Positions 33,073 through 41,795 of a DNA stretch of 64,000 bases are shown piece after piece. The notes under the pieces were generated by a model. It did not search any database and had not been told where the DNA came from. It was given only the letters and a program-made list of their open reading frames with translations. The position numbers were made by a program, and so were the translations under genes. Source of the DNA: Pseudoflavonifractor intestinihominis (GTDB lineage: Bacteria > Bacillota > Clostridia > Oscillospirales > Oscillospiraceae); NCBI RefSeq assembly GCF_040096055.1, contig NZ_JBBMFK010000006.1, positions 62,001 to 126,000 of the forward strand, written 5' to 3'. The stretch's first letter is position 1, and each line of letters starts with the position of its first letter.

Positions 33073-33176
33073 ATAATGAAAACTGTTGCCAAATCGTTGC
33101 CACAGAGGGCATCAAGCCTTGGAAAACCCAGTAATCATGGGCTTTTTCGGGCCTCTGAAATCATTCCCACTCCACC
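33073..33176. repeat. Right copy of the att-region direct repeat, at the guaA 3' end
   Basis: It contains GTTGCC-AAATC-GTTGCC (33085-33101) and ends in TCATTCCCACTC (33161-33172), which is the complement of the last guaA codons (E-W-E-stop). This is attR of the intact element; the left partner is 20890-20990. Confidence 0.85.
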
Positions 33177-34702
33177 GTGGCAGGGGGCTTGGAGGTGATG
33201 TCGTAGCAGATACGGTTGATGCCCTTGACCTCGTTGACGATGCGCACGGACACCCGGTCCAGTACCTCGTAGGGGATGCGGGCCCAGTCGGCGGTCATGA
33301 AGTCGTCGGTGGTCACGGCCCGGAGGGCCAGGGTGTAGTCGTAGGTGCGGCCGTCGCCCATGACGCCCACGGAGCGGGTATTGGTCAGGACGGCGAAGTA
33401 CTGGTTGATGCTGCCGTCCAGGCCGGCCTTGGCGATCTCGTCCCGGAAGATGAAGTCGGCCTCCCGGAGGGTGTCGGCCTTCTCCTTGGTGATGTCGCCG
33501 ATGATACGGATGGCCAGGCCGGGGCCGGGGAAGGGCTGGCGGGAGACCAGGTACTCGGGCAGGCCCAGCTCACGGCCCAGCTGCCGGACCTCGTCCTTGA
33601 ACAGCAGGCGCAGGGGCTCGATGATCTCCTTGAAGTCCACATAGTCGGGCAGGCCGCCCACGTTGTGGTGGGACTTGATGACGGCGGCGTCTCCGGCGCC
33701 GGACTCGATGACGTCGGGATAGATGGTGCCCTGAGCCAGGAAGTCCACGGCGCCGATCTTCTTGGCCTCCTCCTCGAAGACCCGGATGAACTCCTCACCG
33801 ATGATCTTGCGCTTGCGCTCCGGCTCGGTCACGCCGGCCAGCTTGCCCAGGAAGCGGCTCTCGGCGTCCACACGGACAAAGTTGATGTCCCAGCGGGCAA
33901 AGGCGCGCTCCACCTCGTCGCCCTCGTCCTTGCGCATGAGGCCGTGGTCTACGAACACACAGGTGAGCTGATTGCCCACCGCCTCGGCCAGCAGGGCGGC
34001 CACCACGGAGGAGTCCACGCCGCCGCTGAGGGCCAGCAGCACCTTGCCGCTGCCCACCTTGTCCCGGATCTGCCGGATGGCGGTGTGCTTGTAGTCCCCC
34101 ATGGACCAGTCGCCAACGGCGCCGCAGACCTCATAGAGGAAGTTGCGGATCATGGCCACGCCGTTTTCCGTGTGGTTGACCTCGGGGTGGTACTGCACGC
34201 CGTAGAAGCCCCGCTTCTCGTCGGCAATGGCCACGTTGGGGCAGGCGTCGGAGTGGGCCACCAGGTCGAAGCCCTCGGGCACCTTGGCCATATAGTCGCC
34301 ATGGCTCATCCAGGAGATGCCCTGGGCGGGCAGGCCCTTGAAGAGCTTGCAGTCGGTATTGTAATAGGTCTCCGTCTTGCCGTACTCCCGGGCGGAATTG
34401 TCCTGAGCGGCGGTCACCCGGCCGCCCAGGGTGTGGGCCATGAGCTGGCAGCCGTAGCAGATGCCCAGCACGGGGATACCCAGATCAAAGATTTCGGGGG
34501 CCACATGGGGGGCCTTCTCGTCGTAGACGCTGTTGGGGCCGCCGGTGAAGATGATGCCGATGGGCGCCATGGCCTTGATCTGCTCCAGAGGAGTGGTATA
34601 GGGCTTGACCTCGCAGTAGACGCCGCACTCACGCACGCGGCGTGCGATGAGCTGGTTGTACTGACCGCCAAAGTCCAGAACAACGACAAGCTGATGGGAC
34701 AT
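33161..34702 (-). CDS. guaA: GMP synthase (glutamine-hydrolysing)
   Basis: The 513-residue protein has the standard GuaA layout: a class I glutamine amidotransferase (residues 1-195, LDFGGQYNQLIARRVRE, nucleophile in GICYGCQLM, catalytic H-x-E in YHPEVNHTE), an ATP-pyrophosphatase domain (P-loop LALSGGVDSSVVAALL, about 225-240) and a C-terminal dimerisation domain ending KPPATVEWE. It converts XMP to GMP in purine synthesis. The C-terminus is intact because the mobile element regenerates the last codons. It is divergent from the large ATPase gene at 34969. Confidence 0.97.
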   Translation of the reverse strand: MSHQLVVVLDFGGQYNQLIARRVRECGVYCEVKPYTTPLEQIKAMAPIGIIFTGGPNSVYDEKAPHVAPEIFDLGIPVLGICYGCQLMAHTLGGRVTAAQDNSAREYGKTETYYNTDCKLFKGLPAQGISWMSHGDYMAKVPEGFDLVAHSDACPNVAIADEKRGFYGVQYHPEVNHTENGVAMIRNFLYEVCGAVGDWSMGDYKHTAIRQIRDKVGSGKVLLALSGGVDSSVVAALLAEAVGNQLTCVFVDHGLMRKDEGDEVERAFARWDINFVRVDAESRFLGKLAGVTEPERKRKIIGEEFIRVFEEEAKKIGAVDFLAQGTIYPDVIESGAGDAAVIKSHHNVGGLPDYVDFKEIIEPLRLLFKDEVRQLGRELGLPEYLVSRQPFPGPGLAIRIIGDITKEKADTLREADFIFRDEIAKAGLDGSINQYFAVLTNTRSVGVMGDGRTYDYTLALRAVTTDDFMTADWARIPYEVLDRVSVRIVNEVKGINRICYDITSKPPATVEWE

Positions 34703-34968
34703 CGTCCGACCTTCTTTCTCTGATTTTCCGCCTGCTCCCGTTGAAGGGCCAGCGCGGGATTTTATAGTTTAGAATACCATATTTCCACCCCGGACGCAAG
34801 CAACGAGGCCTACAAACCGAGGACAATCCCGATCTGGATTGCCGTCATCTCTGACAGGGCGAGGGCATGGGGCGAAGAAAAACAGCAAAAAATTGGGCGA
34901 GAGTATGTCAAATAGGAAAATACTGTGTTACAATGAGACAACAGGCAATTCGAACGGGGTGAAACGAG

Positions 34969-37900
34969 ATGGAAACCTTTCAAGATATCATCCTCAGTGA
35001 AATCCATGTGGGGGACCGGGTCCAGATCTGCTACGGGCAGCAGGGGGCCCAGACCGCCACAGGTACGGTGCTGCGCATCAACGAGGTGCTGATCCACCTG
35101 AAAAGCGAGAAGAGCGAGCCCAGAATCCTGCTGAATCAGATCATCTCCTTTGATATCCTTCCGCCTGAAGAGGAGCAGCAGGACGGCGGCGGGGAGGAGC
35201 AGCAGGATCCTGCGCCCGATGTCCGGACGGTGCCTGCGGGGCATGTGCTGGCCGACCTGCGGGCGGAGCTGAAGCGGGAAGAGAAGCCTCTGGACGTCAA
35301 GACGGCGGCCAAGCTGCTGCGGAAGGCGCTGAAGGAGGAGCCCAAGACCGTCCGGGAGACGGCCGGCGGCGTGCTGGACAGCCTGGAGAACGCCGTGGCC
35401 AACCACACCCTGGCGGACAAGCTCCACGACCTGAAGGCCCGGACCAACCGGATCGAGCAGACGGCGGAGACGGCGTCGTCCAAGGCGCTGCTGGCGGCCC
35501 TGATGGGCGTGCTGGAGCTGGGCGCGGGGGAGTATCAGACGGCGGCCCTCTGCTTTTCCCAGGCTGAGTGGCCGGAGCTGGCGGCCGAGTGCCTGATCCA
35601 GGCCGAAAAACCGGAGGAGGCCCTGCCGCTGCTGGTCCAGTCGGCCCTCAGCGGGCGCTGCCTCCAGTACGCGGGCTGCCGGGTCCTGGGCGAGGGGTGC
35701 CGTAAGGCGCGGAATCTCTCCCCCATCATCCGGGGCAAGGAGCAGACCGAGGACGAGGAGACCCTCCACCGGCTGCTGCTGGCCGCCGCTGTGGCGGCGG
35801 AGCGGGAGAGCGTGGAGCTGGAAGGGGATGCCTCCGCCGCGTCCGGTGAGCTGCTGGACGCCCTGTTCTATGCGCTGCCCGCCTCCTGGAAGGAGCTGAG
35901 CCAGGAGGTGCGTGACCGGGAGGAGCAGATGGCCCAGGCGGAGCTGGAGCGCCAGAAGGAGGAGGCGGCGCCCGCGGAGACGGCGGCCCTGACCACCACC
36001 ATCCAGAATTTCTTCCCGGAGAAGCGGTACGGCTTCCTGCGGGCATACCCTGACAATATCTTTTTCTACGTCACCCAGGTGACCGACCAGGACCTGGCGC
36101 TGCGGCAGCTCCTGGCAAAAGGGAACTACAGCGGCCTGGAGGTGTCCTACGAGCGGGGGACCAACCACCTGGGCGCTCTGGCGGCCTCCAACATCCGCCT
36201 GACCGAGCGGGGCCAGCAGGAGGCGGACAAGCGGCTGGGCCGGATCGGCCGGGATGAGTTTCAGCAGGGCACCCTTCTGTTCTATCAGAAGGACAAGACC
36301 TGGGGCAAGGTGGTGGACCTGAAGGGCAACAAGTGGTCCTTCAAGGACAACGCCCTGGTAGACCCCTGGCTGGAGGAGTACTGCCACACCAACCTCTTTT
36401 TCAGTGAGCAGGAGGTGTTGTTCCGGCTGGACACCCTGAAGGACGGCAAACAGGTGGTAGGCCAGATGATGCGGGAGCAGCCCTTCAACGATGCGGAGAT
36501 CAGCTATCTCCAGCTCAAGCCCTCGGCAGAGCGGCTGGAGCAGTGGGCGGCCTTCAAGGCGGCGCTGGAGGCGCCCCCCAAGCAGGATGAGTCCGACCCC
36601 TATGAGGACTGTCCCTATGAGGCCCTGGAGCCGGCCAAGGACCTGCCCGGCGGGGAGAAGAACCAGACCCCGCTGAGCAAGCGGGTGCAGCCCGTGTCCG
36701 AGGAGAAGCAGAGCGACGACAGCGTCCAGAAGCCGGCGGAGCCCGCTCAGCCCGCGCCCGCCCCGGCGCCCAAGCCGGAGGACGAACCGGTGCGCAAGGC
36801 CACGGCCTGGAAGCTGGGGGACCCCTGCCCCAACTATGACAAGGCCCACCAGCTGCTGATCCGGGGCAATCTGGAGACGGCGCTGTACTACTACAAGCAG
36901 GCCCTGGAGCGGGAGGAGAAGCTGGAGTCCACGGTGGCGGATCTGATCGGCCTCTATAACCGCCTGCCCGACAGCTGGCAGGACGCGGTGGACCTGTTCA
37001 ACCACTACCGGGACTACCTCACCAAGGAGAAGGCCCTGAACCTGGAGATCCAGATCTACCAGAAGGGCAAGACCACCGACGCCCTGGAGCACCTGTGCAC
37101 TGTGCTGGAGCAGGCCATCCGGGCCGCCAACCGGGGCAGCCGCAAGTCCCACCACATGATCCAGAAGGCCCAGACCTACATCCGCCTGGGCCGGTATGGC
37201 GACGCCCTGGAGACCTACCGCAGGTGGCGGGACCTGTACAGCCAGTACCGCAGCACGCCCGAAGGCGACCGGCTGGCCAAGGCCGAGTTGTCGGTGAAGA
37301 AGGGGGAGGCCACCTGCTACTACCACCAGGGCGAGTTCGCCGAGGCCGAACGGCTGGCCAAGGAGGTGCTGCGCCTCTATCCCGCCGATCCCATCGCCAA
37401 CGGCATCCTGGACCGCACCCTGGGGGTGGGCACCTATACCCAGGACGAGTTCAATGACGAGAATTTTGACGAGGATGACGACGGGGACGAGGTGAGCGAC
37501 GGCCTGCTCAACGGCTATGTGCTCTCCCGTATCCGCAATCTGGATCTGGCCGCGGTGGTCAAGAGCCACATCTCCGCCGGCCACTATATCGGCACGCCTT
37601 CTGAGGCCGTGCAGGAGATCCGGAAACAGGTCGACGCCGGCGGCGGCTCGGCCAAGGCCCGCAGCGACAAACTATTTGCGGCGGCCAGGATCGTGGACGA
37701 GCTGCTGGACCGGTATGAGCCGGGGCGCAGATACGGCGCCATGTGGAAAAAGAAGCTCACGGTCCAGAACGAGAAGATCTATGCCTCCCGGGCCATTGCG
37801 GCCTGGGGCGACTACATGGTGGACAACGCCAATCAGCTGGACACCGCCCGGTTTGCCTACCTGTCCTGCCTGCCCAACCTGGGCCCCAGGGACCGCTGCT

Positions 37901-40197
37901 TCCGGGACTCGGTGTACTGTTTCCTCCGGTCCTACACCATGGGCCAGCGGGAGCTGTCCAACTTCATCTCCGCCCAGCAGAACGCCAGCAGCCACGACGG
38001 ACTGGACTTCAGCTTTCTCTCCGAGCGGAGCCTGGCCGACGCCCTGTACCCTGAGTTCCTGGTGGGCGTGCTGCGCCTGATGCGGGAGCTGCGGGGCCGC
38101 CGCCTGGACTTCAAGCAGGGCCTGTACGACGCCAAGCCCCTCCGGGAGGGCCTGCTGCGCCAGCTGGGCCGGGTGCTGGAGGAGCCGGTGACCATGCGGG
38201 AGGACATGGCCGATTTCAGCCGCCTTCTCAACCGGGCGGGCGACCTGCTGCGCAAGCGGGAAGAGGAGCTGGCGCGGCACATGGAGGAGTGCGCCCGCCA
38301 CGTGATGGGCAGCCTGGAGGAGGAGCGCAGCTTCCACGAGCTCCAGTCCTCCGACTGGGCCAACTGGCTGGACGCCACCGACTACGCCCGGCTCCAGGAG
38401 TTCTGCGACATCCTGCGCCGGGAGTGCGACTACCACAAGGGCATGGACTTCGAGCACCGGGCCGAGTGCCTCAAGGACACCATCCAGCGCATCGACCAGC
38501 TCAACGCCGCCATCCGGGAGACCCCCACCCGCCTGTCCTTTGACGTCTACGTCCCCGCCCTGGAGGACATCCGCAGCCAGCTCACCGAGCAGCAGACCAA
38601 TATGTATGAAATGCTGCCGCCCCAGCTGACCTGGGAGCTGTCCACGCCGCCCCACTACGACGCCAGCGGCGAGGTGCGGGTGTACCTGACTGTGTCCAAC
38701 CAGCGCAACCACCAGACCGCCGACACCATCGAGTACGAGGGCGACGGCGAGGACATCCTGTCCTGCCGGCCCGAGGACGACCGGGGCAGCATCAACGGCC
38801 TGCGGGGCGACACCCACACGGAGGTCATCCTGCTGGTGCGGCTCACCGAGCAGGCCCGGCAGATGGGCAGCTTCACCCTGAACCTGCGGTACAGCTACCG
38901 CTATAACCGTACCGCCAAGGACTTCACCAAGAGCGAGCCCCAGGTGACAGAGCTGACCTGCGTGGTGCGGACGGAGCAGTTCCGCAAGCTGGCCAACCCC
39001 TACACCAAGAACGTGGGCAGCCCCATGCACGACGAGACCATGTTCTACGGCAGAAACGACGAGCTGGACCGGATCTGCGGCAAGATCTGCCCCCCCGACG
39101 CGCCCCCCAGCTACAGCCACGGCATCGCCATCTACGGCCAGACCCGCACGGGCAAGAGCAGCCTGCTCTACCACCTGAAGCGCCGCCTGAGCCAGCCTGC
39201 CTACCGGGACCGGGTGGTGATCTGGGAGGTCCAGAACATGGGCGACATCCTGATGGACAGCGGAAACGCGGTGGTGGGCTTCTTCTACCACATCCTCAAC
39301 ATCGCCCAGGAGGCCTTTGACAACCGGCCCGAGCTGGCCGCCGCTCTGGCCGAGCGGGAGGTGGAGAACCCGGCGGAAAAGATCCTGGGGCGGCCGGAGT
39401 ACGCCTCGGTGCTCTTTGCCAACTACATGCGCCAGCTGGACCGGATCTTCCGGGAGCGGGGCATGGTGGTGGTGGTGCTGCTGGACGAGTTCACCTATCT
39501 GCACACCAAGATCAAGGACGGCACCATCACCAGCGACTTCATGAAGTTCTGGAAGGGCTTTCTGCAGAACTACTGCGTGTTCGCCGTGGTGGCCGGACAG
39601 GACGACATGCCCGACTTCATCCGGGAGAACCAGAACGAGTTCGCCTGCATGGAGCTGATGCGCATCACCTACCTGGAGGAGGAGCCGGCCAAGCAGCTCA
39701 TCCGGGAGCCCCTGATGCGGGAGAACCACCTGGCCGAGACCCCCTTCCGGGAGGGCGCGGTGGACACGCTGTACAACCTGACGGCGGGCAGCGCCTACCT
39801 GACCATCCTGCTGTGCGCCAACCTGGTGGACTACATGAACGCCAGCGGCGCGGCCATGGCGGGGGAGGCCATCGTGAAGAGCTTCCTGCGGACCCGGGCC
39901 TTTGGGCGGATGTCCTTCCTGGACGAGTCCATCTTTGAACCCCAGCTCAACGAGCGGGGCCGGCCGGAGCTGAAGGAGATCAACGAGAAGATCCTGCTGG
40001 CAGTGGCCCGGATCTCCCGGACCACCGGGCAGGCCAGCCAGCGGGAGATCTGCGCCGCCCTGCCCGGGGAAGAGGGCGTGAAAAACGCCCTGGACCGGCT
40101 GGTGCAGCGCAATGTACTGGAGCAGGTGACCGGCGACGCCTACCGCATTGAGGTCAAGCTGCTGGAGCGCTGGCTGCTGGAGACAAGAGGGGAGTAG
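34969..40197 (+). CDS. 1742-residue multidomain protein: cold-shock-like, TPR, STAND-like ATPase, winged helix
   Basis: The ATG at 34969 follows GGGGTGAAACGAG. Residues 1-70 look like a small beta-barrel. Two cold-shock/OB-like regions follow (about 344-414, KRYGFLRAYPDNIFFYVTQV; about 432-502, GKVVDLKGNKWSFKDNAL). After a proline/acid-rich linker, TPR-like helical repeats span about 620-820 (GNLETALYYYKQALE, GRYGDALETYRRW, GEFAEAERLAKEVL). An uncharacterised helical region and a beta-sandwich-like stretch (about 1210-1340) lead to a P-loop ATPase: Walker A YGQTRTGKSSLL (about 1388), Walker B VVVVLLDEFTYL (about 1499), AVVAGQDDMPD (about 1537). A winged helix ends it (about 1675-1740). I recognise no named family for the whole. 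It is coupled to the next ATPase gene, so both probably form one sensor/effector system. Confidence 0.8.
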   Translation: METFQDIILSEIHVGDRVQICYGQQGAQTATGTVLRINEVLIHLKSEKSEPRILLNQIISFDILPPEEEQQDGGGEEQQDPAPDVRTVPAGHVLADLRAELKREEKPLDVKTAAKLLRKALKEEPKTVRETAGGVLDSLENAVANHTLADKLHDLKARTNRIEQTAETASSKALLAALMGVLELGAGEYQTAALCFSQAEWPELAAECLIQAEKPEEALPLLVQSALSGRCLQYAGCRVLGEGCRKARNLSPIIRGKEQTEDEETLHRLLLAAAVAAERESVELEGDASAASGELLDALFYALPASWKELSQEVRDREEQMAQAELERQKEEAAPAETAALTTTIQNFFPEKRYGFLRAYPDNIFFYVTQVTDQDLALRQLLAKGNYSGLEVSYERGTNHLGALAASNIRLTERGQQEADKRLGRIGRDEFQQGTLLFYQKDKTWGKVVDLKGNKWSFKDNALVDPWLEEYCHTNLFFSEQEVLFRLDTLKDGKQVVGQMMREQPFNDAEISYLQLKPSAERLEQWAAFKAALEAPPKQDESDPYEDCPYEALEPAKDLPGGEKNQTPLSKRVQPVSEEKQSDDSVQKPAEPAQPAPAPAPKPEDEPVRKATAWKLGDPCPNYDKAHQLLIRGNLETALYYYKQALEREEKLESTVADLIGLYNRLPDSWQDAVDLFNHYRDYLTKEKALNLEIQIYQKGKTTDALEHLCTVLEQAIRAANRGSRKSHHMIQKAQTYIRLGRYGDALETYRRWRDLYSQYRSTPEGDRLAKAELSVKKGEATCYYHQGEFAEAERLAKEVLRLYPADPIANGILDRTLGVGTYTQDEFNDENFDEDDDGDEVSDGLLNGYVLSRIRNLDLAAVVKSHISAGHYIGTPSEAVQEIRKQVDAGGGSAKARSDKLFAAARIVDELLDRYEPGRRYGAMWKKKLTVQNEKIYASRAIAAWGDYMVDNANQLDTARFAYLSCLPNLGPRDRCFRDSVYCFLRSYTMGQRELSNFISAQQNASSHDGLDFSFLSERSLADALYPEFLVGVLRLMRELRGRRLDFKQGLYDAKPLREGLLRQLGRVLEEPVTMREDMADFSRLLNRAGDLLRKREEELARHMEECARHVMGSLEEERSFHELQSSDWANWLDATDYARLQEFCDILRRECDYHKGMDFEHRAECLKDTIQRIDQLNAAIRETPTRLSFDVYVPALEDIRSQLTEQQTNMYEMLPPQLTWELSTPPHYDASGEVRVYLTVSNQRNHQTADTIEYEGDGEDILSCRPEDDRGSINGLRGDTHTEVILLVRLTEQARQMGSFTLNLRYSYRYNRTAKDFTKSEPQVTELTCVVRTEQFRKLANPYTKNVGSPMHDETMFYGRNDELDRICGKICPPDAPPSYSHGIAIYGQTRTGKSSLLYHLKRRLSQPAYRDRVVIWEVQNMGDILMDSGNAVVGFFYHILNIAQEAFDNRPELAAALAEREVENPAEKILGRPEYASVLFANYMRQLDRIFRERGMVVVVLLDEFTYLHTKIKDGTITSDFMKFWKGFLQNYCVFAVVAGQDDMPDFIRENQNEFACMELMRITYLEEEPAKQLIREPLMRENHLAETPFREGAVDTLYNLTAGSAYLTILLCANLVDYMNASGAAMAGEAIVKSFLRTRAFGRMSFLDESIFEPQLNERGRPELKEINEKILLAVARISRTTGQASQREICAALPGEEGVKNALDRLVQRNVLEQVTGDAYRIEVKLLERWLLETRGE

Positions 40198-40199
40198 AG

Positions 40200-41732
40200 A
40201 TGAGAAAGACAAATCGCTTTCTGGCGGGCCCCCAGGTGTCCGGGGACTCCTTCTTCGGGCGGCGGAGCGAGCTGGACCGGCTGGGCGAGTGGATGTTCGG
40301 CAGCTCTCCCTGTTACGGGCTGTCCATCGTGGGCCCCCACCGCATCGGAAAGAGCTCCCTGGTGGCCCAGGTGCTGCGGGAGCACGCCGGGCAGGGCAAT
40401 GTGCTGGTGATCCGGATGAACCTGGCCGAATACCCGGACGCGGCCTCCTTCTGGTACATCTTTGCCGAGGAGCTGGAGGGAGCGCTGCGCCAGCAGGGCG
40501 TCTGGGACGATGAGCTGGAGCGCGCCCGGGCAAAGCTGGAATGCGTGGCGGCCAAGGCGGAGAACTGGTATATGCGCATGCGCCAGCCCCTGACGGCCAT
40601 GCTGAGAAAGACGCAGACGCAGGGCCTGCGGGTGCTCTGGGTGCTGGACGAGTTTGACGCGGCCAGATGGGTGCTGGACGAGAAGTGCTACTTCCAGTTC
40701 ATCCGCACCCTGTCCTCGGAGACGGACAAGTACAATATGACCACGGTCCTCATCTCCCGCAGCCCCGTGGCGGAGATCGAGCGCAGCGCCGACGGCATCT
40801 CCACCTTCCACGGGGTGTTCACCACCTTTCCCCTGTACGGCTTCAGCGACCAGGATATGGACGAGTTCTATGGGGCCCTGACGGATTACGACATCTTCCC
40901 CGACGAGGAGATGAAGGGCCGCCTGGCGTACTACTGCGGCCGGATCCCCTATCTGCTCTCCATGTTCGCCCGGGAGATGGCGGAGGACCAGATGCAGCAG
41001 CGGACGGTGGACGCCGACCGGGTGGACGAGATCTTTGCCCGGCGGCTGAGGGGCGACATTGAGGACTTCTACATAACCCTCCGCAACCGTTTTCAGGAGG
41101 ACCACCAGCTGGAGGCCATGCTGGGGGCGCTGTTCGGGCCCATGACGCTGGAGGAGCAGCGGAACGTGAGCGTGCTGGAGCAGCGGGGCTATCTGAGCGA
41201 GGACGAGAACGGATATTATTCCATGACCCGGGACTTCACCATATATCTGGAGCTGCAGCAGACGAATATTCCCCTGTTTGAGACGCTCATCCGGGCGGAA
41301 CGGCGGCTCAAGGAGATGATCCAGAGGGAGTTTCCCGTCATGGCGGAGGTGCGCTACCAGGCGGGCAAACCCAAAGAGGAGGAGATCCGCCGGTGGGCAA
41401 CGGCCCTGGGCCCCTACCAGAGCGCCGGCCTGCCGGGATATCAGAATTTCCTGGAAAAGACCTACACCAGCTGCCGCACCCTCTCCAACTGGCAGGAGAA
41501 TCCCTCTTTCCTGGATGGGATCACCCTGGGTACGGTGGTCAGCATCATCAATACCAGCTGGGAGGACCGCTTTGCCAAGTATTTTCCCAAGGAAGGCGGC
41601 GACGGGTGGAAGGACCGGCTGGAGGAGTTCCACCAGATCCGCAACCCTGTCATGCACGCCAACGGACACCTGATCCCTCAGGATGTTCTCAAGCGGGTGC
41701 TGGAGAGCTGCCAGTGCATCTGCGGGCTGTGA
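40200..41732 (+). CDS. STAND-like ATPase with C-terminal HEPN-like RNxxxH motif
   Basis: The 510-residue protein begins 2 nt after the previous stop with GAGGGGAG upstream. After FFGRRSELDRLGEWM comes a P-loop ATPase: Walker A IVGPHRIGKSSLV (about residue 44), Walker B LRVLWVLDEFDA (about 142), an arginine-bearing LISRSP sensor (about 185), then helical and winged-helix-like regions (about 240-350). The last 110 residues are helical and carry FHQIRNPVMHANG (about 478), an R-N-x-x-x-H motif of HEPN RNases, similar to the Swt1-type HEPN group. The pattern (NTPase sensor plus HEPN effector) is that of abortive-infection proteins. The nuclease activity and partner contact are inferred. A terminator follows. 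Confidence 0.82.
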   Translation: MRKTNRFLAGPQVSGDSFFGRRSELDRLGEWMFGSSPCYGLSIVGPHRIGKSSLVAQVLREHAGQGNVLVIRMNLAEYPDAASFWYIFAEELEGALRQQGVWDDELERARAKLECVAAKAENWYMRMRQPLTAMLRKTQTQGLRVLWVLDEFDAARWVLDEKCYFQFIRTLSSETDKYNMTTVLISRSPVAEIERSADGISTFHGVFTTFPLYGFSDQDMDEFYGALTDYDIFPDEEMKGRLAYYCGRIPYLLSMFAREMAEDQMQQRTVDADRVDEIFARRLRGDIEDFYITLRNRFQEDHQLEAMLGALFGPMTLEEQRNVSVLEQRGYLSEDENGYYSMTRDFTIYLELQQTNIPLFETLIRAERRLKEMIQREFPVMAEVRYQAGKPKEEEIRRWATALGPYQSAGLPGYQNFLEKTYTSCRTLSNWQENPSFLDGITLGTVVSIINTSWEDRFAKYFPKEGGDGWKDRLEEFHQIRNPVMHANGHLIPQDVLKRVLESCQCICGL

Positions 41733-41751
41733 GGCTGAATGGCCTGAGACA

Positions 41752-41795
41752 GTGCAAAAAAGAGACCTGCCTGCCGGCAGGTCTCTTTTTTGCAC
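41752..41795. terminator. Bidirectional terminator after the ATPase pair
   Basis: GTGCAAAAAAGAGACCTGC (41752-41770) pairs perfectly with 41777-41795 around a 6-nt loop. It separates the rightward ATPase genes from the convergent ABC permease gene. Confidence 0.93.

Larger units (their letters stand above)
20976..33172. mobile_element. ~12-kb integrative mobilizable element inserted at the 3' end of guaA
   Basis: The limits are set by the direct-repeat cores at 20975-20986 and 33161-33172. Inside lie an XRE regulator, Xis, tyrosine integrase, RHH protein, RepA-like ATPase, MobV relaxase with oriT, and a defence block (two C5 methyltransferases, Vsr, DUF4928, DUF262, HEPN). No type IV secretion genes are present, so transfer would need a helper element. 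The guaA 3' end is a known integration target for genomic islands. Composition is more AT-rich than the host genes, particularly at the left side (21-24 kb). Confidence 0.85.

Noticed and set aside
33086..34723. Open frame opposite guaA
   Set aside because: Antisense shadow of a well-conserved enzyme gene.
34810..40533. Long minus-strand frames opposite the 1742-residue ATPase gene
   Set aside because: Composition-driven shadows; the plus-strand product has P-loop, TPR and cold-shock motifs.
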